Counted from the stretch's first letter, positions 47,233 through 57,949 are shown. The stretch is DNA of 64,000 bases from Ignavibacteriota bacterium (GCA_025358305.1 JANYJZ010000032.1:62001-126000), one strand, 5' to 3'. A program made the numbers and translations. Notes: generated by a model not told the origin, from the sequence alone.

Positions 47233-48591
47233 CTACATGTTCTTGATGATCTCCGAAGCGAACTCAGAGCACTTCACCTCTTTCGCACCCGCCATGAGCC
47301 GGGCGAAATCGTAGGTGACGGTCTTCGCATCGATCGAGCGCTCCAGGCCACGGATGATGAGGTCCGCCGCCTCGCCCCAGCCCAGGTAGCGCAGCATCAT
47401 CTCGCCGCTCAGAATGACCGATCCCGGGTTCACCTTGTCGAGGTCGGCATACTTCGGCGCCGTCCCGTGGGTCGCTTCGAACACCGCGTGTCCGGTGACG
47501 TAGTTGACGTTCCCGCCCGGCGCGATGCCGATCCCCCCGACCTGCGCCGCCAGGGCGTCGCTGAGGTAGTCGCCGTTGAGGTTCAGGGTCGCGATGACGT
47601 CGAACTCCTCCGGCCTCGTCAGGACCTGCTGGAGCGTGATGTCCGCGATGGCGTCCTTCACCAGGACCTTGCCAGAGGCGAGGGCGGCTTTCTGCTCCGC
47701 GTTCGCCGCATCCTCCCCGCGCTCCTTCTTCGTCCGCTCCCACTGCGACCACGTATAGACCTTCGTGGGGAACTCCCGCTCCGCAAGCGCGTATCCCCAG
47801 TCCCGGAACGCTCCTTCGGTGAATTTCATGATGTTCCCCTTATGGACGATCGTCAGGGACTTGCGCTTCTCTTGGATCGCGAATTGCAAGGCGGCCCGGA
47901 TGAGCCGCTCGGACCCGAGCTGCGAGACTGGCTTGATGCCGATGCCGACGCGCAGGCCGTCCTCGCTCCGGGCGAGCGCCGCCGCCGCGTTCCACGCACG
48001 CGACGCCGCACCAGAGCCGAAGCGGATCTTCTTGAACTCGGCCGGGAACTCCTGTTCGATGAAGGCGAGCACCTTGGCGGCCTCCGCCGAGCCCGCTGAG
48101 AACTCGATGCCGGCGTAGATGTCCTCGGTGTTCTCGCGGAAAATGACCATCTTCACCGCTTCGGGGCGTTTCACCGGAGAGGGGACGCCACCGAAGTACT
48201 GCACGGGCCGCAGACAGACGTAGAGGTCGAGCATCTGCCGCAATGCGACGTTGAGGGAGCGTCTGCCGCCGCCGACCGGTGTCGTCAAGGGTCCTTTGAT
48301 GCCGACGAGGTACTCCTGGAACGCGCGGACGGTCTCGTCGGGAAGCCAGTTACTGAACTGCTTGAACGCTTTTTCGCCGGCGTAGACCTCCATCCAGGCG
48401 ATGGAGCGCGCATTGCCGTACGCCTTGGCGACGGCGGCGTCGAAGACGCGCACGGAGGCGCGCCAGATGTCGGGTCCGGTGCCGTCCCCTTCGATGAACG
48501 GGATGATGGGGTGCGCCGGAACGGTGAGGCGGCCCTGTTGGATCGTGATCCGTTCGCCGCTCGGACGCGGCGATGATATGGGAGAGGTCAT
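47233..48591 (-). CDS. icd: Isocitrate dehydrogenase (NADP-type)
   Basis: A 452-residue TCA-cycle enzyme making 2-oxoglutarate. It matches the E. coli-type homodimer: [16 protein letters not shown] at the N terminus, [13 protein letters not shown] (containing the Ser that is phosphorylated in E. coli), [46 protein letters not shown] and the [12 protein letters not shown] cofactor loop. The ATG at 48591 overlaps the stop of the upstream HIT gene (ATGA). No phosphorylating kinase gene is near. Confidence 0.95.
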   Translation of the reverse strand: MTSPISSPRPSGERITIQQGRLTVPAHPIIPFIEGDGTGPDIWRASVRVFDAAVAKAYGNARSIAWMEVYAGEKAFKQFSNWLPDETVRAFQEYLVGIKGPLTTPVGGGRRSLNVALRQMLDLYVCLRPVQYFGGVPSPVKRPEAVKMVIFRENTEDIYAGIEFSAGSAEAAKVLAFIEQEFPAEFKKIRFGSGAASRAWNAAAALARSEDGLRVGIGIKPVSQLGSERLIRAALQFAIQEKRKSLTIVHKGNIMKFTEGAFRDWGYALAEREFPTKVYTWSQWERTKKERGEDAANAEQKAALASGKVLVKDAIADITLQQVLTRPEEFDVIATLNLNGDYLSDALAAQVGGIGIAPGGNVNYVTGHAVFEATHGTAPKYADLDKVNPGSVILSGEMMLRYLGWGEAADLIIRGLERSIDAKTVTYDFARLMAGAKEVKCSEFASEIIKNM

Positions 48592-49043
48592 GATGGTCTG
48601 TTCTGGGTTGGTGGTCGGATGGGGTCGGGAGCGATCGACTGCCTGATGCGTTCGGCATATTCGGTCATTTCCTGGCCGGCGTATTTCTTCAGTTCGAGGA
48701 TGAAACGGATGTTGTCGTCGTCATAGCGCGGCGTTACGTGGAAATGGAAATGGAACACCGACTGCCCGGCCGCGCGGCCGTTGTTCGAGAAAATGTTGAA
48801 CCCCGGCGGATGGAGCGCGCCGACGATGGCGCTCGAGATGATCTTCGTCGCAAGGGCGAGATCAGCGAGTTCCTCCTCCGGTACGTCGATGTAGGTGGCG
48901 CTGTGCGTCGTCGGGATGACGAGAACGTGGCCGAAGTGGATCGGATTGATGTCCAGGATCGCGAGCGCGTGGGGGTTCCGATAGAGCACGTGCGCGGCGG
49001 ATTCGCCGCGGATGATCTTGCAGAATGCGCAGTGTGTAGTCAC
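48588..49043 (-). CDS. HIT family nucleotide hydrolase
   Basis: A 151-residue histidine-triad protein. [17 protein letters not shown] and the central [15 protein letters not shown] lead to the catalytic triad [14 protein letters not shown] (H-x-H-x-H). HINT-type relatives hydrolyse nucleoside phosphoramidates and AMP conjugates. The CxxC near the N terminus suggests a zinc-binding member. The start is taken as the GTG at 49043. A TTG at 49088 is less likely, since it would precede the family start by 15 unrelated residues. Translation is coupled to icd. Confidence 0.85.
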   Translation of the reverse strand: MTTHCAFCKIIRGESAAHVLYRNPHALAILDINPIHFGHVLVIPTTHSATYIDVPEEELADLALATKIISSAIVGALHPPGFNIFSNNGRAAGQSVFHFHFHVTPRYDDDNIRFILELKKYAGQEMTEYAERIRQSIAPDPIRPPTQNRPS

Positions 49044-49078
49044 GGACAAAGAGGCTCTGTAGGCAGTGAGAGTAGCTC

Positions 49079-49107
49079 TATATACCAAAATTCCGCACGA
49101 AAGTCAA
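49079..49107 (-). promoter_or_regulatory. Promoter of the HIT-icd operon
   Basis: On the minus strand TTGACT (49102-49107), exactly 17 bases, TATATA (49079-49084), about 36 bases before the HIT start. Confidence 0.65.
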
Positions 49108-49173
49108 CGCCTCCGGCACTCAGGCGAGCCGAGGGCGGTGGCGAGAAGCCGAGGGCGAAAAGCGATAAGGTTG

Positions 49174-49202
49174 TTGATTCTTGTTCCACCGTTCCGTATA
49201 TT
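49174..49202 (+). promoter_or_regulatory. Promoter of the TPR protein gene
   Basis: TTGATT (49174-49179), a 17-base spacer and TATATT (49197-49202), 52 bases before the ATG. Its boxes are identical to those of the EthD promoter at 13255-13283. Confidence 0.65.
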
Positions 49203-49254
49203 ATCCCCGAATTCTTCACCACCCATCCAGAAAACCATGTTCACAGGAGTTCGT

Positions 49255-50460
49255 ATGAAACAATGGTCCATCGTGTTCATCCTGGCCGTCATCCTCTCGA
49301 GTTTCTTCTTCACGGGGTTCCAGTGCGGATCGGCCGAAGAGACAAGCGCTAAATTGTACATGCAGCGCTCTGATTGGCGCAATGCGGAGACGGCCCTCCT
49401 CAAGGAGACCGACAAAAATCCGGCAAACGCCGAGGCATGGTATTTTCTCGGACAGACCCGATTGAAGCGCGGCGAAATCGCGGGAGATCAAGGATCGTAC
49501 GATTCGATGAAGATCCTCTTCTCCTCCATGGTCGAAGCGTACAAGAAGGCGAAGGACCTGAGTCCCGAGTACGCCTCCAAATCGAACACCGAGGAGCTCT
49601 ACGCCTGGCAGAAGGCCATCAATTACGGCGTAAACCTCTACAACAAGAGCGTCAGCGCGTCGAAGGACAGCGCTTCGATGCTCCGCACGAAGGCAATCAC
49701 GGCCTACGAGACGTCGATCTACATCCGCCCCGACAGCATTCTCGCCTACAAGAACGCCGCCGTCGCCCTCCACGCCGACGGCAAGATCGAGGAGGAGATC
49801 GCGATGCTGAAGCAGGCACGGCAGCACAAGAGCGACCCCGACGTCTCCTCGCAGATCATCCAGTACTACCTCGACAAGGCAGAGGAAGCCAGTGCGAAGA
49901 AGGAAACCGAGAAGGCGAACGGCCTCTATGCCACGGCCCTGACGGAGCTCTCCGATGCGCGGAAGGCCGATCCGGCGAACTCCCAGCTCATGGACGCGAT
50001 GATCAACGTCTACATCAAGCTCGGGAAGGCGTCCGAAGCCGTCCCCCTCATGCAGCAGGCGCTCGACAAGGACCCGAACAACAAGGTCTACCACTACAAC
50101 CTCGGCGTCCTCCTCATCCAGGCCGACAAGCTGCCGGAGGCCGTGGAGCATTTCGACGCGGCAATCAAGATCGACCCGACGTACGACATCGCGTACCAGA
50201 ACGCGGGCGTCGCGCAGATGAAGTGGGCGGACAAGATGAAGACGAAGGCCGTCGCGGAGTCCGAGGACAAGAAGGCGAAGATGGACAAATCGTATCAGGA
50301 GCACTTCAAGGCCGCCGCCGTCTACTTTGACAAGCTCGTTGCCATGAAGCCCCAGGACGTGAACCTCTATGACCTGCTCATCTCCGCCTATGCGAACGGC
50401 GGGGAACTCAAGAAGGCCGAAGAGTGGGCGAAGAAGGCCGACGTACTCCGGAAGAAGTAA
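49255..50460 (+). CDS. Exported TPR-repeat protein, possible lipoprotein
   Basis: A 401-residue protein. The N-terminal hydrophobic segment (WSIVFILAVILSSFFFTGFQC) ends in a cysteine at residue 24, a loose lipobox, so it may be anchored to a membrane. The rest is a solenoid of about eight TPRs: NAETALLKETDKNPANAEAWYFLG, then further units around 150-300, and PLMQQALDKDPNNKVYHYNLG with HFDAAIKIDPTYDIAYQNAG near the C terminus. It is probably a scaffold in the periplasm or outer membrane. AGGAG stands 6 bases before the ATG and a terminator follows. Confidence 0.82.
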   Translation: MKQWSIVFILAVILSSFFFTGFQCGSAEETSAKLYMQRSDWRNAETALLKETDKNPANAEAWYFLGQTRLKRGEIAGDQGSYDSMKILFSSMVEAYKKAKDLSPEYASKSNTEELYAWQKAINYGVNLYNKSVSASKDSASMLRTKAITAYETSIYIRPDSILAYKNAAVALHADGKIEEEIAMLKQARQHKSDPDVSSQIIQYYLDKAEEASAKKETEKANGLYATALTELSDARKADPANSQLMDAMINVYIKLGKASEAVPLMQQALDKDPNNKVYHYNLGVLLIQADKLPEAVEHFDAAIKIDPTYDIAYQNAGVAQMKWADKMKTKAVAESEDKKAKMDKSYQEHFKAAAVYFDKLVAMKPQDVNLYDLLISAYANGGELKKAEEWAKKADVLRKK

Positions 50461-50481
50461 CGAAGTCAGGATCGACGAATT

Positions 50482-50513
50482 CAGCCCTCCGGGTCTCCCC
50501 GGAGGGCTGTTTC
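50482..50513 (+). terminator. Rho-independent terminator after the TPR gene
   Basis: CAGCCCTCCGGG pairs with CCCGGAGGGCTG (12-bp stem, TCTC loop), followed by TTTCATT. The short T run makes it moderate. The DUF3467 ribosome site begins shortly after, so read-through is likely. Confidence 0.7.
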
Positions 50514-50537
50514 ATTCTCATATCTGAAGGAAGACCC

Positions 50538-50867
50538 ATGGCCAACCAGCATCCCCAGCAGCAGCAGATCAACATCGAGCTCGGCGAGAAGGAGGCCGAA
50601 GGCATCTACTCCAATCTCGCGATCATCACGCACTCCCCGGCTGAATTCGTGATCGATTTCACTCGCGTCCTCCCCGGCGTGCCGAAGGCGAAGGTCCACG
50701 CCCGGGTCATCACGACGCCGCAGCACGCAAAGCTCCTCCTCAACGCGCTCCGAGAGAACATCGAGAAGTACGAGCATTCATTCGGGGAGATCAAGATCCA
50801 TGGCGAGCCGACTGCGGGAGGGTTCGGCTTTCAGCCGCCGACGACCGGCGGCGAAAAGGTCCACTGA
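50538..50867 (+). CDS. DUF3467 domain protein
   Basis: A 109-residue cytoplasmic protein. The Gln-rich N terminus (MANQHPQQQQINIELGEK) leads into the DUF3467 core, EGIYSNLAIITHSPAEFVIDF, LPGVPKAKVHARVITTPQHAK and LLNALRENIEKYEHSFGEI. Members are small proteins of unknown role. The HSxxEFxxDF block with the RVxxxPxHAKxLLxxL helix is the constant part. AAGGAAG stands 7 bases before the ATG. It ends 20 bases from the convergent hslU stop, with no terminator in between. Confidence 0.85.
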   Translation: MANQHPQQQQINIELGEKEAEGIYSNLAIITHSPAEFVIDFTRVLPGVPKAKVHARVITTPQHAKLLLNALRENIEKYEHSFGEIKIHGEPTAGGFGFQPPTTGGEKVH

Positions 50868-50887
50868 AGGAAGAGTGCGGGGAGCGG

Positions 50888-52299
<1,412 letters not shown>

Positions 52300-52303
<4 letters not shown>

Positions 52304-52848
52304 GGCGTCCCCGGGAGCTCTTCGAGCGTCAAGTTCTTGTTCGTGTAGATGCAGATCTCGCTCGCCGCATCGAGGGACTGACGGACGATCTCGCCCGCGT
52401 CCAACGTGGTGTGCTTCCGGAGCATCCTCGCGGCGACGAGGGCAAAGTTGCCGCCGGAACCGATGGCGACAATGCCGTCATCGGGCTCGATGACCTCGCC
52501 TGTCCCGGAGATGACGAGAGCCTGGTTGCGGTCGAGGACGGCCAAGAGGGCCTCAAGCTGCCGAAGGTATTTGTCCGTCCGCCACTGCTTCGCGAGCTCG
52601 ACGGCGGCCCGAAGGAGATTGCCCCGGTACTGCTGGAGGTGGTCCTCGAACCGCTCAAAGAGCGTGAATGCGTCGGCGGCGGAACCGGCGAAGCCGGCGA
52701 GCACGGAATCATTGTAGATCTTCCGAACCTTCCGGGCTCCCTGCTTCATGATCGCGTTGCCGACGGTCACCTGGCCGTCGGCGCCGATGACGGTGCGTCC
52801 ATTGTGCGTCAATCCGATGACGGTCGTCGCATGAATGATGGAGGACAT
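52300..52848 (-). CDS. hslV: ATP-dependent protease peptidase subunit HslV
   Basis: A 182-residue proteasome-like peptidase. A short propeptide (MSSIIHA) precedes TTVIG, whose first Thr (residue 8) becomes the N-terminal nucleophile. The [10 protein letters not shown] and RKVRKIYND segments and the [14 protein letters not shown] helix are conserved. It is translationally coupled to hslU and starts 36 bases after rpoN, so the whole DUF3109-rpoN-hslV-hslU set may be one transcript. Confidence 0.96.
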
Positions 52849-52884
52849 AGGGGCCTTCGAGAGCGTTGTGAAACGGTTGTGGAT

Positions 52885-54336
52885 TCAGATCTTCCGGCGA
52901 AGCCGCGCGACCGGCATGCGCATCGCTTCGCGGTACTTGGCGACGGTGCGCCGGGCGATGTTCAAGCCGTTGGCGTTGAGCATCTCCGCGATCCGGTCAT
53001 CGCTCAGGGGGTGCGCGCTATCCTCTCGGTCGATGATCTCCCGGATCATATTCTTCACTTCCTTGTTGGAGACCTCCTCGCCGGTCTGCGTCGTGAGCTT
53101 GTCGCTGAAGAAATGCCGGAGCTCGAAGACGCCGTACTCGGTTTGGACGTACTTCCCGTTGACGACCCTGCTGATCGTCGAGATGTCCATGCCGATGACC
53201 TCGGCAATGTCCTTGTAGATCATCGGCCGCAAGTTCTCTCCCGTCTCGAAGAACTGGCGCTGCTTCTCGACGATCGAGCGCATGACGCGCATCATCGTGT
53301 CCCGGCGCTGGTTGATCGACGCGATGAACCACTTCGCCGCCTCGAACCGCTTCCGGATGAAGTCCTTCACGCCGGTCGGCGTGCCGTTGCGACGCCGAGA
53401 CATGAGATCCTTGTACGCCTTGTTGATTCTGAGGGGGGGCACGCTCCGGTCGTTCAAGGAGATGATGAAGTCGTCGCCGTCCCGCTCCACGAGAAAATCG
53501 GGGATGACGTAGTTCTGCTGCGCCGTGAACTGCCCCTCCCCCGGCTTGGGGTTGAGCTTCTGGATGAGTTCGACGACGGGCCGAAGCTGGTCGATGTGCA
53601 TCTCGAGCGCCTTGGCAAGGTCCTCAAAATGCTTCATCGTGAAGTTCTCGAAATGGTCGCGGAGGATCTTCAGGGCGACGTCCTTCATTTTCGCCGGATA
53701 GTCGCCGATCTCCATCTGGACGATGAGGCACTCCTGGAGCGTCCGTGCGCCGATCCCCGGAGGATCGAGCCGCTGGACCGTGCTGAGGACGCGTTCGGCC
53801 TGTTCGGGCGTGATGGCGAGGGTGTGCGTGAGGTTGAGGTCCTGCACGATGAGCGCGAGGTCCCTGCGGAGGTAGCCGTCCTCGTCGATGTTGCCGATGA
53901 TCTCTTCGCCGAGGAGCTCTTCCTCGGGGCTGAGGTCGAGGAGCTTCACTTGGTCCAGGAGCCGCTGGGTGCTCGAGACCTCCGCGGGCTGGGGGTACTG
54001 CTCGCGGTCCTCGTCGTCGAACTCCTGCCGCGTCGCCTTGTGCCCGTCGAGATCGTCGTTCATGAAATCCTCGAACGTGTAGCCGTCCTCCGCCTTGGCC
54101 GCCTCCGCCTCTGCGGCCACCTCCGCCGCCTGGATCTCGACGTCGTCGGACTCCGGCTCCTCCTGTTCCTGTGTGAGCTCTACCTCGTCGGTCTCCTCCA
54201 GGAGAGGGTTCATCTCAAGCTCCGCCTTGATGCGTTGCTCGAGGGCGAGGATGGGCAGCTGCAGAAGCTGGAGGTACTGCACCTGCTGCGGCGTCAGCTT
54301 TTGCTGAAGGGATTGTCGCTGGGAGAGGTTAAGCAC
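52885..54336 (-). CDS. rpoN: RNA polymerase sigma-54 factor
   Basis: A 483-residue sigma-54. Region I at the N terminus is Gln/Leu-rich (LNLSQRQSLQQKLTPQQVQY). An acidic region II follows (residues 45-110). The core-binding domain has STVQRLDPPGIGARTLQECL. The RpoN box, ARRTVAKYRE (461-470), binds the -24 element. The start is taken as the GTG at 54336, overlapping the DUF3109 stop. The reading frame is open upstream but the protein there does not resemble sigma-54. No enhancer-binding activator is in the window, so its targets cannot be inferred here. Confidence 0.95.
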   Translation of the reverse strand: MLNLSQRQSLQQKLTPQQVQYLQLLQLPILALEQRIKAELEMNPLLEETDEVELTQEQEEPESDDVEIQAAEVAAEAEAAKAEDGYTFEDFMNDDLDGHKATRQEFDDEDREQYPQPAEVSSTQRLLDQVKLLDLSPEEELLGEEIIGNIDEDGYLRRDLALIVQDLNLTHTLAITPEQAERVLSTVQRLDPPGIGARTLQECLIVQMEIGDYPAKMKDVALKILRDHFENFTMKHFEDLAKALEMHIDQLRPVVELIQKLNPKPGEGQFTAQQNYVIPDFLVERDGDDFIISLNDRSVPPLRINKAYKDLMSRRRNGTPTGVKDFIRKRFEAAKWFIASINQRRDTMMRVMRSIVEKQRQFFETGENLRPMIYKDIAEVIGMDISTISRVVNGKYVQTEYGVFELRHFFSDKLTTQTGEEVSNKEVKNMIREIIDREDSAHPLSDDRIAEMLNANGLNIARRTVAKYREAMRMPVARLRRKI

Positions 54337-54928
54337 GTCCGTCCACCGCCTCGTCGTCGTCCGTACGTCCGGCGTCCATGCGCCGGCATTCGCTGCGGAA
54401 CTCATCGTACCACGCTGCGCCGAACTTTCGCTCGAGGGGTTCGCGCAGGAACTCATACAGGGGAACGTCCTCCTTGACGCCGCGTTCGACGCCGGGGAGG
54501 CATTCGCCGATCCGCTCGTAGTGGAGCCGGGATCCGTCGCGCGAGACCCGCACCGGAAAAAGGTGGCAAGAGAGCGGCTTCCGCCACTGCGTTTCGCCGC
54601 GAAAAAAGGCCTTCTCGATGGAGCACCGAGCGACCCCCTCCTCGCGTATGACAAAGACGCAGTCCTTGTCGTCGACGCAGTTCGTGTGGTAGCTTCCGGG
54701 CTCCCCCTCGAAGAGCCCCTGAGCCTCGATGACCCGGAGGTGGGACTCGGAGAGGTACTTCCGGACGATCGGGAACGCCTTCTCGATCTCGGCGAGTTCG
54801 TCATCGTCGAGGGGCGCTCCGCGCCCTCCGGGGAGGGTGCAGCAGGCCCCCTTGCAGGCGCTCACATTGCAGGCGAAGCGCTCGGTGACGATGGCCTCAT
54901 CCACGATGGATTTTACAAGAGTTGTCAT
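54329..54928 (-). CDS. DUF3109 (YkgJ-like) cysteine-cluster protein
   Basis: A 199-residue protein with a Cys pattern suited to metal binding. It has FACNVSACKGACC near residue 20, NCVDDKDCVFV, ARCSIEKAF, PLSCHLFPVRV and further Cys at GECLPG and SECRRM. DUF3109/YkgJ proteins are thought to hold zinc or an Fe-S cluster, and no reaction is established. GGRGAPLDDDEL and the HLFPVRV block are the family constants. It is first in the rpoN-hslVU group and overlaps rpoN by 8 bases. Confidence 0.83.
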   Translation of the reverse strand: MTTLVKSIVDEAIVTERFACNVSACKGACCTLPGGRGAPLDDDELAEIEKAFPIVRKYLSESHLRVIEAQGLFEGEPGSYHTNCVDDKDCVFVIREEGVARCSIEKAFFRGETQWRKPLSCHLFPVRVSRDGSRLHYERIGECLPGVERGVKEDVPLYEFLREPLERKFGAAWYDEFRSECRRMDAGRTDDDEAVDGRA

Positions 54929-55074
54929 TCCACGCGTAAAATACGAAAGTTTTCCATCATTCGAAAGTATCCGGCCGGAGTATACGATATTGGCCGGCTA
55001 CGCGCTGTGACGGAGAATAAGGGATCGACCCCCCGTATCAGGGGGCACGGAATGACGATCCGGGCCGCATCAAT

Positions 55075-56058
55075 TTAGGAAGGCTCCGGCGGATCGAAGA
55101 GGGAGGGTTGGGCGCCGGCCGCGGCGGGGCTCGGGAATGGTCCCTCGGCAGCTCCCCCCGGGGCGAGCGCGGAGGTGAGTTCTTGGAGGATGTCTGCTAT
55201 ATCCTCGACAAGCTTCGCGCGGCCGTCGCGGATGAGCGCATTGCAGCCGAGGCTCGTCCGGACCCGGGCGGGTCCCGGCACGGCGAAGACCTCCCTGTTC
55301 TGATCGAGCGCCAGGCGCGCCGTGATCATCGCTCCGCCAATTAGGTCCGATTCGACGACGAGCGTGCCGAGCGCGAGGCCGCTGATGATCCGGTTACGGC
55401 GCGGAAAGTTCGCGGCCTCCGGCCGTGCGCCCATGGGGTACTCGCTGATGACCGCGCCGTGGCAGACGATCTCGTCGGCGAGCGTCGCGTTCTCCGGCGG
55501 GTAGGCGACGTCGAGCCCTGAACCGACCACGGCGACGGTCCAGCCGCCGGAGCCGAGGGCAGCTTTGTGCGCGGCCGTGTCGATGCCGCGCGCAAGCCCG
55601 CTCACGACGCACAGCCCGGATCGGGCGCACGAGCTGCTGAAGCCGGTGGCCTCCGCGATGCCGTACGGCGACGGTCTCCGGGTCCCGACGATGGCGAGTG
55701 CGAACCTGTCGACGAGAGTGAGCGTCCCGCGCACGTAGAGGAGCGCCGGAGGATCGTAGATGCGCGAAAGGAGCTCAGGGTAGGCCGCGTCCCAGCAGGT
55801 GACCACGCGAGCGCCGGAGCGCTCGACCGCACGAAGCTGCGCTTCGGCGAAGCGGGAAGCGGCGCCGGCCGGGTCGTGGAGGACGCGCCAGGCCGCCAGG
55901 GCGCGCTCCACCCCCATTCCCGGCACGGTGGCGAGGTCGCCGGGGGAAGCTCGGAGGACGCCCGATGGCCCCCCGCAGTGGTGGATGAGCGCACGGAAAC
56001 GGTTCGGACCGAGCGCGGGGATCCGCGCCAGGACCAGCAGGTCGAAGAGTGAGAACAT
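55075..56058 (-). CDS. dprA: DNA-processing protein DprA
   Basis: A 327-residue protein that loads RecA on incoming single-stranded DNA in natural transformation. An N-terminal helical domain has RIPALGPNRFRALIHHCGG with a helix-hairpin-helix-like stretch. The Rossmann domain has FALAIVGTRRPSPYG, VSGLARGIDTAAHKAAL, VGSGLDVAYPPEN, ISEYPMGARPEAANFPRRNRIISG and LDQNREVFAVPG. The C terminus ends in a Pro/Ala-rich tail without the winged-helix domain found in many DprA proteins. The start is the ATG at 56058, with GGGAGGTG 5 bases upstream. Confidence 0.92.
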   Translation of the reverse strand: MFSLFDLLVLARIPALGPNRFRALIHHCGGPSGVLRASPGDLATVPGMGVERALAAWRVLHDPAGAASRFAEAQLRAVERSGARVVTCWDAAYPELLSRIYDPPALLYVRGTLTLVDRFALAIVGTRRPSPYGIAEATGFSSSCARSGLCVVSGLARGIDTAAHKAALGSGGWTVAVVGSGLDVAYPPENATLADEIVCHGAVISEYPMGARPEAANFPRRNRIISGLALGTLVVESDLIGGAMITARLALDQNREVFAVPGPARVRTSLGCNALIRDGRAKLVEDIADILQELTSALAPGGAAEGPFPSPAAAGAQPSLFDPPEPS

Positions 56059-56088
56059 GTGACACCTCCCAAGAGACAAACACCAGCA

Positions 56089-56108
56089 TGCCGCGCTCTC
56101 GCGCGGCA
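56089..56108. other. GC-rich hairpin between the EutN homologue and dprA
   Basis: TGCCGCGC and GCGCGGCA form a perfect 8-bp stem around TCTC, 14 bases downstream of the EutN homologue stop on the minus strand and 31 bases before dprA. No T run follows, so it is a weak terminator or an mRNA 3'-end protector. Confidence 0.4.
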
Positions 56109-56121
56109 ACGGGCCAATTCC

Positions 56122-56394
56122 TTACTTGGCCACTTCCATTCCGTCGATGACGGCGACGATCACCGAATGCACCGGGACCTTCTTATTCTTCAGGACCTGC
56201 GCCGCCGCGGCCCCTTCCTGGACGACAAGGACGCTGTCGCCGACTCCGGCGTCGACCGTGTCGAGCGCGACGAGATCGCGGCCGATAAACTCGCCGTCGA
56301 GCCCGACGGGCTGGCAGATGAGCATCTTCTGGCCGCGCAGCTGTTCGTTTTTTTGCGTCGCGACGAGCGTTCCGATCACTTTGCAGAGCGTCAT
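56122..56394 (-). CDS. EutN/CcmL family microcompartment vertex protein (solitary)
   Basis: A 90-residue protein matching EutN/CcmL/CsoS4, which form pentamers that cap the vertices of bacterial microcompartments. The pattern MTLCKVIGTLVATQKNEQLRG, KMLICQPV, LVALDTVDAGVGDSVLVVQEGAAAAQ and the closing HSVIVAVIDGMEV is typical. No BMC-H or BMC-T shell genes or encapsulated enzymes are nearby, so either the shell is encoded elsewhere or the protein has another use. It starts 6 bases after the phosphohexomutase and likely shares its transcript. Confidence 0.85.
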   Translation of the reverse strand: MTLCKVIGTLVATQKNEQLRGQKMLICQPVGLDGEFIGRDLVALDTVDAGVGDSVLVVQEGAAAAQVLKNKKVPVHSVIVAVIDGMEVAK

Positions 56395-56400
56395 GTTGGC

Positions 56401-57774
56401 TCAATCCTGTAGGATATCGTGTTTGAACCTGTCGACGAGCGCCTGGGCCTGTTGGGCGCGCGGCGCTTCGGCGATGATGCGGATGATGGGCTCGGTGTTC
56501 GACCGGCGGAGATGGACCCACGAGTCGGGGAAATCGATCTTCAGTCCGTCGTCCATATTGATCGTCCCGTTCCCCGTATGGCGCTTGCACAGGACATCGA
56601 GCACCTCTTCCGAGCGTTCCTTCGACACCTCGACCTTCGATTTGACGATCTCATAGCGCGGAAGCGACGCCTTCAGGGCGGAGAGCGAGCCGCCGGACTC
56701 CGCAAGCTGCTGGAGGACGATCCCGATGCCGACGATAGCGTCGCGCCCGAAATGGAGCGCCGGGATGATGACGCCACCGCTCCCTTCTCCTCCGACGATC
56801 GACTGGAGCTCCTTCATCCGCGTCGCGACGTTGATCTCGCCGACGGGCGTCCGGAGGACGGTCACGCCGAACTTCCGCGCGACGTCGTCGACGGCGCGCG
56901 TCGTTGAGAGGTTTACGACGACGGGACGCGGCGCGGCGCCGGAAGAGTGAGCGGCCGCTTTTTCCAGTATGAAGCGCACGACGGATGTGATCGTGTACTC
57001 CTCCCCGAACGGCTCTCCCTCTTCGGTGATGAGGACGAGGCGATCCACGTCGGGATCGACGGCGATGCCGAGGTCGGCCTTCGTTTCCTTCACCTTGCTG
57101 CAGAGGGCGCCGAGGTTCTCCGGCACAGGCTCCGGCGGACGGTCGAAGACCCCGCTTCCTTCGCAGTTGAGTTCAATGACGTTGCAGCCCAATGCTCGCA
57201 GCATCTGCGGCACGATGAGGCCGCCCGCGGCGTTGATGCAGTCCGCCACGACGGTGAACTTCCGGCGCCGGATGGCGTCGACCTTCACGTATGGCAGATC
57301 GAAGACACGGTCGATATGCTTCTGGAGATAGGAAGGGTCCGAGGCGAGCCTGCCGATCTTGTTCCAGGGGACGAACCGCCTCGAAGGCTCTGCTGCGATC
57401 TCCCAGAAGCGCTTATTTTCACTGGCATTGAGGAACATACCCGTGCCGGCGATGAACTTCATGCCGTTCCATTCCATCGGGTTGTGACTGGCCGTCACGG
57501 CGATCCCGCCGGCTGCGCCCAGCTGCTCCACGGCGAGCGCGATCGTCGGGGTCGGTGCGACCCCCAGGGACACCACGTCGCAGCCCATGGAGACCAAGGT
57601 GGATGAGACGAGCTGCGCGACGCTCTCCCCCGTGACCCTCCCATCCCGGCCGATGACGATCGGACCACGGTTGCAATACTGCGCGAAGGCTGCCGCGTAC
57701 CGTACGACGACGTCCGGGACGAGGGACTCGCCGACGACTCCCCGGATCCCGGAGATGCTGACCATGAGTGACAT
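56401..57774 (-). CDS. Phosphohexomutase (GlmM/ManB-like)
   Basis: A 457-residue alpha-D-phosphohexomutase. The active-site phosphoserine loop is TASHNPMEWNG, the metal loop is DPDVDR, the sugar-binding loop is GGEGSGGVIIP (near residue 315), and the phosphate-binding loop is RRSNTEPIIRI. These four signatures cover all four domains. GEGSGG with RRSNTEP suggests phosphoglucosamine or phosphomannose activity. I cannot tell which from sequence. It would supply activated sugar for cell-wall or surface glycan. The start is the ATG at 57774 (a second at 57765). Confidence 0.88.
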   Translation of the reverse strand: MSLMVSISGIRGVVGESLVPDVVVRYAAAFAQYCNRGPIVIGRDGRVTGESVAQLVSSTLVSMGCDVVSLGVAPTPTIALAVEQLGAAGGIAVTASHNPMEWNGMKFIAGTGMFLNASENKRFWEIAAEPSRRFVPWNKIGRLASDPSYLQKHIDRVFDLPYVKVDAIRRRKFTVVADCINAAGGLIVPQMLRALGCNVIELNCEGSGVFDRPPEPVPENLGALCSKVKETKADLGIAVDPDVDRLVLITEEGEPFGEEYTITSVVRFILEKAAAHSSGAAPRPVVVNLSTTRAVDDVARKFGVTVLRTPVGEINVATRMKELQSIVGGEGSGGVIIPALHFGRDAIVGIGIVLQQLAESGGSLSALKASLPRYEIVKSKVEVSKERSEEVLDVLCKRHTGNGTINMDDGLKIDFPDSWVHLRRSNTEPIIRIIAEAPRAQQAQALVDRFKHDILQD

Positions 57775-57806
57775 GAATGCTTCGAATGCTTTGAAAAGAC
57801 AATGAA

Positions 57807-57835
57807 AATGTAGCAAAGGCCAGGCAGAGAAGCAA
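57807..57835 (-). promoter_or_regulatory. Promoter of the phosphohexomutase-EutN operon
   Basis: On the minus strand TTGCTT (57830-57835), exactly 17 bases, TACATTTT (-10 core 57807-57812), 33 bases before the ATG. Confidence 0.6.
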
Positions 57836-57949
57836 GGTAAATCACACGCGGCAGACGGAGGCTCGCGCGGTGTATCAATGTCGGAACCGCACATCCGCTC
57901 AACACGACCTCCGTTCCCCCTCGAGCCTCCATCGAGTGCGTCGGAACTC

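Noticed and set aside
55028-55046. CCCCC/GGGGG inverted repeat between dprA and the DUF3109 gene
   Set aside because: A 5-bp stem without a T run. It could be chance in a GC-rich gap.
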